Shown here one piece after another: positions 16,765 through 25,920 of a stretch of 64,000 nt of DNA. This stretch comes from Lactonifactor longoviformis DSM 17459 (GTDB taxonomy: Bacteria; Bacillota; Clostridia; Lachnospirales; Lachnospiraceae): contig NZ_FQVI01000007.1 of NCBI RefSeq assembly GCF_900129135.1, forward strand, positions 112,338-176,337, given 5' to 3'. A model generated the notes under the pieces. The model saw only the letters and a list, made by a program, of their open reading frames with translations, was not told the DNA's origin and searched no databases. The translations under genes and the position numbers were made by a program. Within the stretch, counting starts at the first letter, position 1. Each line of letters begins with the position of its first letter.

Positions 16765-18243
16765 TTAGACATCCGTCATGCTGATGGTCTGATAATACTT
16801 CCGTGCGGACGGGGACATTTGGAGTTCTGCGTGTTCAATCCCAAAGAGATTGAGATATTTTTCTATGGAAGGAAGCGCGATGGAGACAAACTCCTTAAAA
16901 GCAGCGGTACAGGATTCAATATCATCTGCCGCTAAATACTTAACTAAAGATTCGGTCAGCCAGACCGCTTTGTCATCAACCGCAGGATATTTCCCCTGCG
17001 AAGCTTTTAAAGGATACCCCCACAGGGCGAGACCGTAAATATTTGCGTAAATCTCCCGGAATCCCTGCAGAGGTGCCCGCATTGCCGCACTGATTAAGAT
17101 ACACCAGGGGGCAAGCTCACAATTTTCGGCATCCAAATAGTCCTTTAGCTGGCTGATCATTTTACTTTTTTCCTCTTGATCCAGTGACGACAAGGTGCTG
17201 CGCACAACATTCTCACAGGAATAGAGCAGCAGCTCGAAGGACTGAAAGAAAAGTGCCAGATTACGGACGATAGCCGGAACAGTCAAATCTGGCTGCTCAG
17301 TACTATCTCCCAAAGAAGAAATACGAATCCCTTTCCCGCTTATAGGCAGAGTCACGCGAAGCTGCGTGAGCAGGCGAATGGTCCGGCGCACCGTATTAAC
17401 TGATACACGGTATTCTTCTGCCAGCTTTTCATAAGAGGGGAGGAACTGCTGTCCCCGATAACGCCCCAGATAAATCTCATACATAATGCGGGTAGCCAGA
17501 TTATAACAAATCTGTGGGCGCCCCCGGTAGATCCGCCAGACAAAGGTGATTTGCCGATCCGCCGGTATGGGCAGTAGATAAGGTTCAATGGAGTTTGATG
17601 CCGCAGCCACAAACTCTCTCCAAAAAGCTGACAAAAATTCATCGAGCCGCTGCCATTCCCCTGTTTTCGCTGTGCGGATGATGTCCTGTAAACGTTTTTG
17701 CGCAATCTCTGCTGAATAGTATTCCAAGGTACGGTCACTAATATAGGGAAAGCCTAAAAACAGCAGACACTCCCAGAACAGATTCAGAATCAATGGATTT
17801 TTCATTTTCTGCAGAACAAAGCAGTAAAAATGGATAATATTTTCAATATTTGCCTGTTCCGCAAAAGGAGAAAGGATATCATAATCGCTCTCGTCAAATC
17901 GCCGAAAACTCTCTATAAGCAGCGGCTGGAAAACGACCTCTATGGTTTGGCACAAATCTGAAAAGACATTCCATCGCTCCGAAAAGAACTGGCGGATATA
18001 CCTGTTGCTCTGTTCCTCGGTCTGCTGAAATATAACCCGGGCGGGCCTTCCCTGCTGTACCGATATATAGCCTTCTTTACGCAGCTGTTTCAGGGCAGAT
18101 TTCACTGTCTGGTCAGCAACATTGAATTTTTTGCAGCATGTATTGATAGAAGGAAGGACGTCTCCGCATCTGTAACGCTGGAATTGAAAACATTTGAGAA
18201 AATATTCATATATAAAATCGGCAAAAACCTGGCCGCTCTCCAT
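16765..18243 (-). CDS. Tandem-GntR transcriptional regulator
   Basis: The 492-residue protein has two GntR-type winged helix-turn-helix domains: one at the N-terminus (about 5-70; LPSINTCCKKFNVADQTVKSAL) and a second in the middle (about 255-320; LPSYEKLAEEYRVSVNTVRR). Each is followed by a helical segment of about 150 residues with no family I recognise. Ordinary GntR proteins have one DNA-binding domain, so this double form is unusual. It is transcribed divergently from the EAL/kinase/lipoprotein operon, with a shared palindrome between the promoters. It is the likely local regulator, and the helical parts are candidate ligand or dimer domains. Start is set by AAGGGAGGG upstream of the ATG. 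Confidence 0.85.
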   Translation of the reverse strand: MESGQVFADFIYEYFLKCFQFQRYRCGDVLPSINTCCKKFNVADQTVKSALKQLRKEGYISVQQGRPARVIFQQTEEQSNRYIRQFFSERWNVFSDLCQTIEVVFQPLLIESFRRFDESDYDILSPFAEQANIENIIHFYCFVLQKMKNPLILNLFWECLLFLGFPYISDRTLEYYSAEIAQKRLQDIIRTAKTGEWQRLDEFLSAFWREFVAAASNSIEPYLLPIPADRQITFVWRIYRGRPQICYNLATRIMYEIYLGRYRGQQFLPSYEKLAEEYRVSVNTVRRTIRLLTQLRVTLPISGKGIRISSLGDSTEQPDLTVPAIVRNLALFFQSFELLLYSCENVVRSTLSSLDQEEKSKMISQLKDYLDAENCELAPWCILISAAMRAPLQGFREIYANIYGLALWGYPLKASQGKYPAVDDKAVWLTESLVKYLAADDIESCTAAFKEFVSIALPSIEKYLNLFGIEHAELQMSPSARKYYQTISMTDV

Positions 18244-18259
18244 CTTTATCCCTCCCTTA

Positions 18260-18338
18260 ATTATATCCCTAATTTTAGCATTTTTCGACTCGAAAATCTA
18301 TAAAAACAGTTGAAAATCCACCTCATCCTCCTTATAAT
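18260..18338. promoter_or_regulatory. Divergent promoters with a shared palindrome
   Basis: Plus strand: -35 TTGAAA (18310-18315), 17-base spacer, -10 TATAAT (18333-18338). Minus strand: -10 TATAAT (complement of 18260-18265) with a weak -35 at 18283-18288. The palindrome TTTTCGACTCGAAAA (18282-18296) covers that -35 and ends 14 bases before the plus -35. It is placed to let the tandem-GntR protein control both directions; binding is inferred. Confidence 0.6.
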
Positions 18339-18514
18339 ATAAGTTAGGTAGTTATGGACAAGGTTCACATTTATATTCTTACCTGAAAGCAGGGGTATAA
18401 TGCATGGTAAAAAAACATAAGGACCGGCCGGACTCAGGGAGTGCAAACTGCAAAGATTCCAAAGTATATACAGATACGTTTGAGGTTACTGAGGAAAATG
18501 GGGGTGATATACAG

Positions 18515-21166
18515 ATGCCAATGCTGAAGACAGTATTGATCGTAGAGGACAATGAGATCAACCGTGGGGTACTGCACAATCTGCTGGCTTCTGCGTATCA
18601 GGTTTTAGAGGCGGATAATGGACAGGCAGCACTTGAAGTTTTACAATCCCGGCATGAGGAGATTTCGCTGATTCTATTAGACATCAATATGCCTGTGATG
18701 GACGGATATACGTTTCTCTCACATATTAAGGCCAATTCGTCCTTCTCCTCTATCCCGGTCATTGTGACAACTCAGAGTGACAGTGAGGCGGATGAAGTGA
18801 GTGCCTTATCCCACGGTGCCAGTGACTTTGTGCCCAAGCCATACAAAGCCCGGATTATCCTTCACCGGGTTGCCAGCATTATCCGTCTGCGGGAGACCGC
18901 AGCCATGATCAATCAGTTTCAGTATGACCGCCTTACCGGGCTTTACAGCAAGGAGTATTTCTATCAGCGGGTACGTGAAATTTTTCAGCAGTATCCGGAG
19001 CGTCAGTTCGACCTCATTGCATCCGATATTGAAAATTTCAAGCTGATCAACGATATCTTGGGTGTGGCGGCGGGAGATCGGCTCCTGCAGGGCATTGCGG
19101 GTCAGTATCGTCAAATGGTAGGGGATAAAGGTATCTGCGGGCGTCTGAACGCAGACCAATTTGTCTGTTTGCTGGAAAACAACAAGGTATACACAGCAGA
19201 CATGTTTGCCAGCACTCTGGAACAGGTCAATGCGCTTCCCAACGCCCAGAACGTCGTCATGAAGTGGGGGATCTATTATGTGGAAGATCGGACGCTGCCC
19301 GTGGAGCAGATGTGCGATCGGGCTCTTTTGGCGGCACGAAGCATTAAGGGACAATATGGAAAGCATTTTGCTGCGTATGACGATAAGCTCCGTGGAGAAT
19401 TGCTGCGTCAGCAGGCCATTATCGACGGCATGGAAACCGCCCTGTCGGAAGGTCAGTTTATGCTCTATCTGCAGCCTAAATACAGAATCAGGGACAATAA
19501 GCTGGTGGGAGCGGAAGCACTGATTCGCTGGAACCATCCCATATGGGGATTCCAGTTACCAGCCGAATTCATTCCTTTATTCGAAAAGAACGGTTTTATT
19601 GCCAAACTGGATCAATTTGTCTGGGACAAAGCCTGCTCCACTCTGCGGGAATGGGACGAGAAGGGGTATCTGCCTATATCCATCTCGGTGAATGTATCCA
19701 GGGCGGATATCTACAATATAAATATTATTGAAATCCTGATGGATACAGTCCGCAGGCATGGACTAAGGCCATCCCGGCTTCATCTTGAAATCACGGAAAG
19801 TGCCTATACGGAACAGCCCGCCCAGATCATTGAGACGATTACAAAGCTGCGTGAGTTAGGCTTTATCATTGAGATGGACGATTTCGGCAGCGGCTATTCC
19901 TCACTCAATATGCTCAATCAAATGCCTCTTGACATTTTGAAATTGGATATGAAATTTATTCAGGGCGAAACTGGAAAGAGCGTAGGCCAAGGCATCCTGC
20001 AGACCATTGTGGAGCTTGCGCGCCGGATGCGGCTGAGCGTAGTGGCAGAGGGGGTGGAAACCAAAGAGCAGCTGGACCGGGTGGCGGAAACCGGGTGCGA
20101 CTATGTGCAGGGGTATTATTTCGCAAAACCCATGCCAATCCAAGATTTGGAGGCGCTGCTAAAAGAAAGACGGGCTGCAGAACTGCTGGTGGAGGATAAT
20201 GACTGCATCGCGGCACCGCACTTTGGCATGAGGCTCAGACCCCTGCGGCAGCTCCTTTTAATTGCCGATGTGGATCAAGAGTATCGGAAGGAAGTGGAAA
20301 AAACATTTTCCAGACACTTTCAGGTTATACATAGTACAGAGGCTGATTCTACTTTAACCTTTGTCACCCAGTATAAGGATCAGCTAGCCGCTGTTCTTAT
20401 CAGTAAGTCACTGCCGGGCCTGGACGGATTTACTGTGTTCGAGATGCTCAAGGATGAACTGGAGGTATGGAATATACCGGTTCTGGTAACGGGAGCACAG
20501 GATTCGGAGGCGGAGGAGCGGGCGCTTGAACTGGGAGCTTTCGATTATGCGGATAAACCGCACACAGCAAAGAGCCTGCTTAAAAGGACGCTGAAAGCGA
20601 TCCGGCTGTCATCCTTTCAAGAACGGGAACATGCGCTGCAAAACGAGGCCAATCGGGACCATATGACGGGGTTTCTCAACCGCCGTGGATTGGAAGCTGC
20701 GATCCATACGATGGGAAAGGAGGATACTCCGTTCGCTTTTTGCCTGTTCGATCTGGATGATTTGAAGAAGACCAATGATACACTGGGCTATACAGAAGGC
20801 GACCGGATCATCCAAGAAATTACCAGGCTGATTCGCGCGCAGTCCAGAAAAAGTGATATTCTGGCCAGATACGGCGGGGACGAGTTCATTGTCATCTTAA
20901 AGCAGATACAGTCCGCAGATGTGGTGGTGAAAAGAGTGGAAGGAATCTGCCGGGCGCTGAAAAAAAACACGTTTGAGCAGGACATACAGGCGTCTGCTTC
21001 TGCGGGCATCGTTATCTCGGAAAACTTGGAAAATGGGATGGACGAAGTGTTCCGGCAGGCAGATATGGCACTATACCGTGCAAAAACAAACCATAAGGGC
21101 AGCAGCTGTTTGTGGAGAAATGAGGACGAAAGTCTGCAAGGTTTTAAGGAGAATGCCCGTGAGTGA
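18515..21166 (+). CDS. REC-GGDEF-EAL-REC-GGDEF c-di-GMP protein
   Basis: A cytosolic five-domain protein of about 883 residues from the ATG at 18515 (GGTGAT upstream); an in-frame ATG at 18404 would add 37 residues. Domains: receiver (about 3-120, Asp56 in LLDINMPVMDG); a GGDEF fold whose signature is NADQF at 212-216, so probably catalytically dead; EAL phosphodiesterase (about 300-550) with EAL at 334-336, MDDFGSGYSS and VVAEGVET intact; a second receiver in which the acceptor Asp is Ser630 (LISKSLPG), so probably not phosphorylated; and a C-terminal GGDEF with an intact GGDEF at 787-791. It should both make and break cyclic di-GMP, switched by the first receiver. It overlaps the downstream kinase by eight bases. 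Confidence 0.9.
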   Translation: MPMLKTVLIVEDNEINRGVLHNLLASAYQVLEADNGQAALEVLQSRHEEISLILLDINMPVMDGYTFLSHIKANSSFSSIPVIVTTQSDSEADEVSALSHGASDFVPKPYKARIILHRVASIIRLRETAAMINQFQYDRLTGLYSKEYFYQRVREIFQQYPERQFDLIASDIENFKLINDILGVAAGDRLLQGIAGQYRQMVGDKGICGRLNADQFVCLLENNKVYTADMFASTLEQVNALPNAQNVVMKWGIYYVEDRTLPVEQMCDRALLAARSIKGQYGKHFAAYDDKLRGELLRQQAIIDGMETALSEGQFMLYLQPKYRIRDNKLVGAEALIRWNHPIWGFQLPAEFIPLFEKNGFIAKLDQFVWDKACSTLREWDEKGYLPISISVNVSRADIYNINIIEILMDTVRRHGLRPSRLHLEITESAYTEQPAQIIETITKLRELGFIIEMDDFGSGYSSLNMLNQMPLDILKLDMKFIQGETGKSVGQGILQTIVELARRMRLSVVAEGVETKEQLDRVAETGCDYVQGYYFAKPMPIQDLEALLKERRAAELLVEDNDCIAAPHFGMRLRPLRQLLLIADVDQEYRKEVEKTFSRHFQVIHSTEADSTLTFVTQYKDQLAAVLISKSLPGLDGFTVFEMLKDELEVWNIPVLVTGAQDSEAEERALELGAFDYADKPHTAKSLLKRTLKAIRLSSFQEREHALQNEANRDHMTGFLNRRGLEAAIHTMGKEDTPFAFCLFDLDDLKKTNDTLGYTEGDRIIQEITRLIRAQSRKSDILARYGGDEFIVILKQIQSADVVVKRVEGICRALKKNTFEQDIQASASAGIVISENLENGMDEVFRQADMALYRAKTNHKGSSCLWRNEDESLQGFKENARE

Positions 21167-23309
21167 CAAAATGAAAAAAACTGCCTTCCGTAAGCGTAAT
21201 TATATTCTTCCCCTGATGCTGATTGCCGTCATACTAGTACTGGCACTTTGTGTGCTTTTTGCTTCCTCATTGGATGAACAGCTATACACCCAGCGGCTGT
21301 ATAGTATGGATCAGAACGCGAAAAAGAGTTCGGAGCTGGTCAATCTTTCCATTAAAAGCGAATGGGAAAAGCTGCACCAACTGGTCTATACCATACAGCG
21401 GTTCCCGGCGAGCAGTTCCCTTCAGCTTGTGGACAGCCTTGTGGATATGAGCCAGAAGAGCGATGACAATTCTCCCTGGACTTTTGGCTGCATTGATTCC
21501 GCCAGCAACAGCTACAACTGGGACGGTACGGTTACTCGCTGGCCGCTGCCCAGAATGCTGCCAACGGATCTTCCCGAACATCAGATTACAATACGCGAAT
21601 CCATTACAGATGGTACCGAGCAGATGCTCTTTCTTCAGCGGCTGCCTCAGCCTATAGTACTGACCGATGGAGTTACAGTGACACATGTCACTCTTACAAT
21701 CGATATGCACATTCTGCTCCCCGAACTGGAGGTTTCTTCCTTTGGCGTAGGCAACTCTACCTACATCACAAAAACAGACGGTACGCGGCTGTATCATCAA
21801 ACCACAAACACCGAGATTCTTCCGTCCTATAATGTCATAACTGCGCTGAAAAACGCCGAATTCTTGTATGACACCAGCTATGAGGCATTTGTAGGCGCAG
21901 TAGAGGCGCAGAAATTCTTTACGGGAGAGCTCAAGCTTCAGGATAGGCGCTATTTCGTGTCCTGTGCCCCTGTTGCGGAGCGCTGGACGATGATTTTATT
22001 TATACCTGAGGAAAAGGTAAGCGGCGGAACAACGGAGCTCGTGCAGAAGCTAATTATGCAGATGGCGGGAATCGCTTTTGCGCTGTCCATCGTACTGATC
22101 TTGTTTATGCGTCTGAACGCGCGCAGAACACTGGAAGCACAGCAGGCGGCCCTAAGGGCGGCAGAGCAGGCCAGCCAGTCCAAGAGCGATTTCCTTTCCA
22201 ATATGTCCCACGACATCCGCACGCCTCTTAACGGCATTATGGGGATATGCCATCTTGCCATACGGGACTACAAGGATCCGGCGGGCTATCTGAACAAGAT
22301 TAACCAAAGCTCCCATCAGCTGATGCTGCTCATCAACGACATCCTGGATATGTCCAGAATCGAACAGGGCAAGGTGGAGGTCCACGCAGCGCCCCTGGAC
22401 ATTCACGCACTGCTGCATGGGTGTATCACCAACATTGAGGTTTTGGCCAGAGAAAAAAACATTGCAGTAAAAGTAGAGACCGACGGGCTGAAAGACTGTT
22501 GTGTGGAGAGCGATGAGCTGCTGCTTAATCAGATCCTGACAAACCTGCTGGGCAACGCAGTGAAATTCACTCCGGAAAAGGGTTCTATTACCCTGCGCGC
22601 GGCCCAGGAGGAGCCAAGGGACGGGTTTGCCCTGTATACCTTTGAGGTGTGTGACACCGGGATTGGTATGTCCCCGGAGTTTGTGGCCCGTATGTTTGAA
22701 CCCTTCAGCCAGGAAGACAGCGGCAGCCGTACGCAGTACAAGGGCACGGGCCTGGGGCTGTCCATTGTCAAAAGCCTGGTGGAAAAACTGCAGGGTGACA
22801 TTCAGGTGGATAGCACCCCCGGAAAAGGGAGCTGCTTTTCTGTGGCCCTTACGCTTGCCGTCTCGCTGCCGGTTCAGGCCCAAGAGGAGAACGGGGAGCC
22901 GCCGGCCCAGGGGACTGGCATGCGCGTACTGCTGGCGGAGGACAACGAGCTCAACCGGATGATTGCATCAGACATCCTTGAGGAGCTTGGCGTGACCGTG
23001 AATACGGCCGCCGACGGACAGCAGGCCGTGGAGCGGTTTGCCGCCTCACCAGAGGGGCAGTATCATCTCATATTTATGGATCTGCGTATGCCGGTGATGG
23101 ACGGTTTGACCGCTGCCCGCACCATTCGCAGCCTGCCCCGAAGTGACGCCAACATACCCATCGTGGCGATGACGGCAGATGCATTTGCCGAGGATGTGGA
23201 GAGGACCCGGGCGGCCGGTATGAATGACCATCTGGCAAAACCCCTGGATCTCGGCAGGATCAAAGCCGTTCTCTATAAATATCATCCTGACAGGAAAAAA
23301 GGAGAGTAA
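21159..23309 (+). CDS. Membrane hybrid sensor histidine kinase
   Basis: About 716 residues from the GTG at 21159, chosen because AAGGAG lies seven bases upstream; the ATG at 21171 is too far from it. Layout: membrane segment about 15-37, an extracytoplasmic sensor region of about 260 residues with no recognised family, second membrane segment about 300-322, a coiled linker, HisKA with His351 in [13 protein letters not shown], HATPase with [12 protein letters not shown] and [12 protein letters not shown], then a receiver with Asp641 in [11 protein letters not shown]. Its gene overlaps the EAL protein and is one base from the lipoprotein gene, so it likely takes input from the lipoprotein and passes phosphate to the receiver of the EAL protein. 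That chain is inferred from order only. Confidence 0.92.
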   Translation: MSDKMKKTAFRKRNYILPLMLIAVILVLALCVLFASSLDEQLYTQRLYSMDQNAKKSSELVNLSIKSEWEKLHQLVYTIQRFPASSSLQLVDSLVDMSQKSDDNSPWTFGCIDSASNSYNWDGTVTRWPLPRMLPTDLPEHQITIRESITDGTEQMLFLQRLPQPIVLTDGVTVTHVTLTIDMHILLPELEVSSFGVGNSTYITKTDGTRLYHQTTNTEILPSYNVITALKNAEFLYDTSYEAFVGAVEAQKFFTGELKLQDRRYFVSCAPVAERWTMILFIPEEKVSGGTTELVQKLIMQMAGIAFALSIVLILFMRLNARRTLEAQQAALRAAEQASQSKSDFLSNMSHDIRTPLNGIMGICHLAIRDYKDPAGYLNKINQSSHQLMLLINDILDMSRIEQGKVEVHAAPLDIHALLHGCITNIEVLAREKNIAVKVETDGLKDCCVESDELLLNQILTNLLGNAVKFTPEKGSITLRAAQEEPRDGFALYTFEVCDTGIGMSPEFVARMFEPFSQEDSGSRTQYKGTGLGLSIVKSLVEKLQGDIQVDSTPGKGSCFSVALTLAVSLPVQAQEENGEPPAQGTGMRVLLAEDNELNRMIASDILEELGVTVNTAADGQQAVERFAASPEGQYHLIFMDLRMPVMDGLTAARTIRSLPRSDANIPIVAMTADAFAEDVERTRAAGMNDHLAKPLDLGRIKAVLYKYHPDRKKGE

Positions 23310-23310
23310 C

Positions 23311-25092
23311 ATGAGAAAAACGTATACCAAATTCCCCATGCTTGCCATAGCACTGCTTGCGGCTGTGCTGACGTATACCCTATCTGGGTGCAGCGGCGCG
23401 GAAGAGGACCAATCCCTCAGCATTTTGCTCCCCAACCACAGCATTGAACCGCTGATGGACAAGCTAACCGCGGAAGACCCGGAGATCACCTTTGATGTGC
23501 AGCCTTATTTAGGAGCCGCTGTTTCTGTGCATACCCAGGAGCGGTTTGCGCACAATGATCTGCCCGACATTATTCTTTCAACTTACGCACCGGAGGGAGG
23601 TATCCGGAAGGAAACCCTGCTGGACCTCTCCGGTTATGACTTTGTGCAGAATTATAAGGCAAGCGTCTTGTCTAACCTTTCGGTGGACGGCGGGATCTAT
23701 ATGCTGGAGGGACCCACCACTGCCCGGGGGATCGCCTATAACAAAACATTATTTGAGGAGAAGGGCTGGGAGGTACCAACGAACCACGAGGAGTTTATCT
23801 CTTTAGCAAAAACCATTCGCTCCGAAAACGAAATGCTGCCTATGACGCTGCCTGGTTTGTATTCCGGCACCTACTTTACCTTGATGAGCGAATTATCTCA
23901 CTGCAACTTCCTGATGACGGCGGACGGCGTTACTTGGGCGCAGCAGTTCGCACAGGGCGAGGCATCCTCCCGGGAGGGCTTCGGTACCGGCATTGCGCTG
24001 CTGAAGGATTGGATGGACGCCGGGGTGTTCGACTCCGTGCAGGTAGATATGAGTGATCAGCAAGGCATTAAAATGCTGATTAACCGTGAGTGTGCCATGA
24101 CGTATCTGGTGGGCGGGCAGTCCTTCTTTCTGGGAGAGATCAAGGAGTCTACGGACGAATTTGGGACCTTCCCCTTACAAGGCCTGGGCGGGGACAGTGG
24201 GTTCTGTGCTACCAACTACGGCATTAAAATCGGACTCAATAAGCGTCTTGGCGATCCGGGCAACGAGAAAAAGCTGGAAAATGCTTTGAAGCTGCTGAAG
24301 CTGTTCTCCACCGAGGAGGGCCAGGAGCTGCTGCGCTCCAGCGAAGCGGATATTTTGCCACTTGCCGGCACCACCGCCAGGCTGCCCGAGGAATTTGTTC
24401 CTCTCAATGAAACTATGAACCGGGGCCATTCCGCGCCGTTTTTGTACCCTGGTTATGAGGATATATTGGCCCTGACAGGGGAATACCTTCGGGAGTCCGT
24501 CACTGCCGGCGGCGATCTGGACGGGGCGTTTGAACTGATGGACTCCATTCGCCAGGATACCATTAAAAATCAGAGCTCCGGCAACGTGCTGGCCACAGTG
24601 AGCGAGGATCTGACCACAGAGCAGACCACCCGGCTGGTGGCCAACGCGCTCTATGCCACGGGACTTGGAGACATTGCTCTGTGTACGGTGCAGCGTTATA
24701 CCCCGGGCATACATCTGGCTGCGGCTGCCAACGGAAAATACTATCAGGGGGACCTGGACACCACGAATATTGATATACCCATTGGCCCCCGCTATAACGA
24801 ACCTGTTTCCACTAAGGACATGACGGGCGCCCAGATCAGACAGTTCATGGAAGAAGGACTGAATGTCACAAACGATGCGGGGCATACCGATTATCTGCCC
24901 TTTATCAGTGCGGGGCTTGCCCCGGAAGAGCTGAAGGACGGGGAAACCTACACAGTGGTCTTTTCACCTGCCGACTGCGGAGAAAAATCCCCCTTAAAGG
25001 ATGCTGTGACTTTAAGCGGTATCGTCTGGAAGGATTTCTGGCGTGAGTACATCATGGGGCTTGGAACCGTTACGCCCGAATGCGCACAGTAA
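23311..25092 (+). CDS. Solute-binding lipoprotein with 5'-nucleotidase C-terminal-like domain
   Basis: The 593-residue product starts at the ATG at 23311 with AAAAGGAGAG upstream. It has a lipoprotein signal peptide ending LSGC (Cys27). Residues about 35-400 resemble an ABC-type extracellular solute-binding protein (ITFDVQPYLGAAV, LPDIILSTYAPEGG, ARGIAYNKTLFEEKGWEVP, a typical sugar-binder pattern). Residues about 425-590 resemble the C-terminal ligand domain of 5'-nucleotidases (NALYATGLGDIALCTV and MTGAQIRQFMEEGLNVT). The metallophosphatase half of such enzymes is absent. No ABC permease is present, so it looks like a sensory receptor for the adjacent kinase rather than a transporter part. 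The ligand is unknown; sugar or nucleoside-like molecules are guesses. Confidence 0.85.
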   Translation: MRKTYTKFPMLAIALLAAVLTYTLSGCSGAEEDQSLSILLPNHSIEPLMDKLTAEDPEITFDVQPYLGAAVSVHTQERFAHNDLPDIILSTYAPEGGIRKETLLDLSGYDFVQNYKASVLSNLSVDGGIYMLEGPTTARGIAYNKTLFEEKGWEVPTNHEEFISLAKTIRSENEMLPMTLPGLYSGTYFTLMSELSHCNFLMTADGVTWAQQFAQGEASSREGFGTGIALLKDWMDAGVFDSVQVDMSDQQGIKMLINRECAMTYLVGGQSFFLGEIKESTDEFGTFPLQGLGGDSGFCATNYGIKIGLNKRLGDPGNEKKLENALKLLKLFSTEEGQELLRSSEADILPLAGTTARLPEEFVPLNETMNRGHSAPFLYPGYEDILALTGEYLRESVTAGGDLDGAFELMDSIRQDTIKNQSSGNVLATVSEDLTTEQTTRLVANALYATGLGDIALCTVQRYTPGIHLAAAANGKYYQGDLDTTNIDIPIGPRYNEPVSTKDMTGAQIRQFMEEGLNVTNDAGHTDYLPFISAGLAPEELKDGETYTVVFSPADCGEKSPLKDAVTLSGIVWKDFWREYIMGLGTVTPECAQ

Positions 25093-25334
25093 ACAAGGTC
25101 TGCCGGCATTGAGCCATAATCATTTTACTGGAATATGACGCGTCTGGCTGTTCTGGAAGGGATCAGCGCTCTCGTCTGGGCGTCTTATACGGAGGTAATT
25201 CAGCGGAAAGACTGCGATAGCATCCTCCTTCCCCATTGAAAAGCCTCAGCAGGAGGTTTACTACCGGAACGCGGAAAAAGGGCGTCTGAAAACACATACG
25301 CAGGTGACAAGAAGCATTATCCATTGCAAATATA
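25093..25334. other. Gap without a recognisable gene
   Basis: Between the lipoprotein gene and the next terminator only very short open frames exist, for example an ATG at about 25135 that stays open for roughly 30 codons without a ribosome site. It may be decayed coding sequence at the edge of the sensory module. I see no RNA gene here. Confidence 0.4.
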
Positions 25335-25370
25335 GCGGTGTAGGGATCACTTCCCTGCACCGCTTATTTT
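25335..25370 (+). terminator. Terminator of the sensory-module operon
   Basis: A 12-bp stem with one wobble (25335-25346 with 25352-25363) has a 5-base loop and is followed by TTATTTTA. Confidence 0.75.
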
Positions 25371-25379
25371 AGGTATAAT
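25351..25379 (+). promoter_or_regulatory. Probable promoter of the ECF sigma operon
   Basis: A perfect -10 TATAAT (25374-25379) has a poor -35 TTCCCT (25351-25356) at 17 bases, inside the preceding terminator. The weak -35 fits a promoter needing an activator or another sigma factor. Confidence 0.45.
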
Positions 25380-25458
25380 GAATAATCAAAACATCTCAAT
25401 TCGCCGCACATCCGGCCCTGCTCCTGCGTTATACATAGTGAAAGGAGGTTTCCCAGCC

Positions 25459-25920
25459 GTGTCCATGGATTTAGAAGAACAATATGACAAAATATACCGC
25501 TATTGCTACTATAGGCTGCATCAGCGGGAAGCAGCAGAGGATGTCACCCAGGAAACCTTTCTTCGGTTTTTAGAAAGTGAAGGATACCGGGACCGGGGAC
25601 GTGCCTTACAGTATCTGTATACCATTGCCCGTAATTTATGCATTGATGAATACCGGAAACGAAAAACAACAGAAGAACTGCATGATAATATGGCAGATGC
25701 TGATCTTGAGGAGAAGCTTCTCACTGCTATTTCCCTCAAAAAAGTGTTATTCCAGCTAACGGAGGAGGAACGCGAGCTTCTGCTTCTTCGCTATGTCAAC
25801 GAAGTACCTGTGATGAGCATCTGTAAAATTTTTAAGATGTCAAGATTTGCAGTATATAGAAAAACAACAAAGGCTCTGAAACAATTACAGGAGCTGCTGG
25901 AAAAGGAGGAGTTTTCGTGA
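25459..25920 (+). CDS. ECF-type RNA polymerase sigma factor
   Basis: The protein of about 153 residues has a region 2 (YCYYRLHQREAAEDVTQETFLRF, then the -10 recognition ALQYLYTIARNLCIDEYRKRK) and region 4 (LTEEERELLLLRYVNEV then a helix-turn-helix ICKIFKMSRFAVYRKT). I take the GTG at 25459, which follows AAAGGAGG; an upstream ATG at 25378 lies in the promoter. It overlaps the next gene by four bases (GTGA), so sigma factor and membrane protein are coupled. It probably drives this operon, which encodes an ABC exporter. Confidence 0.9.
   Translation: MSMDLEEQYDKIYRYCYYRLHQREAAEDVTQETFLRFLESEGYRDRGRALQYLYTIARNLCIDEYRKRKTTEELHDNMADADLEEKLLTAISLKKVLFQLTEEERELLLLRYVNEVPVMSICKIFKMSRFAVYRKTTKALKQLQELLEKEEFS

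Noticed and set aside
16714..17038. Short plus-strand frames opposite the tandem-GntR gene
   Set aside because: Shadow of the minus-strand gene; no ribosome site and no motif.
22152..22883. Long open frame antisense to the hybrid kinase
   Set aside because: GC-rich coding DNA leaves open antisense frames; the sense strand has clear HisKA/HATPase motifs.
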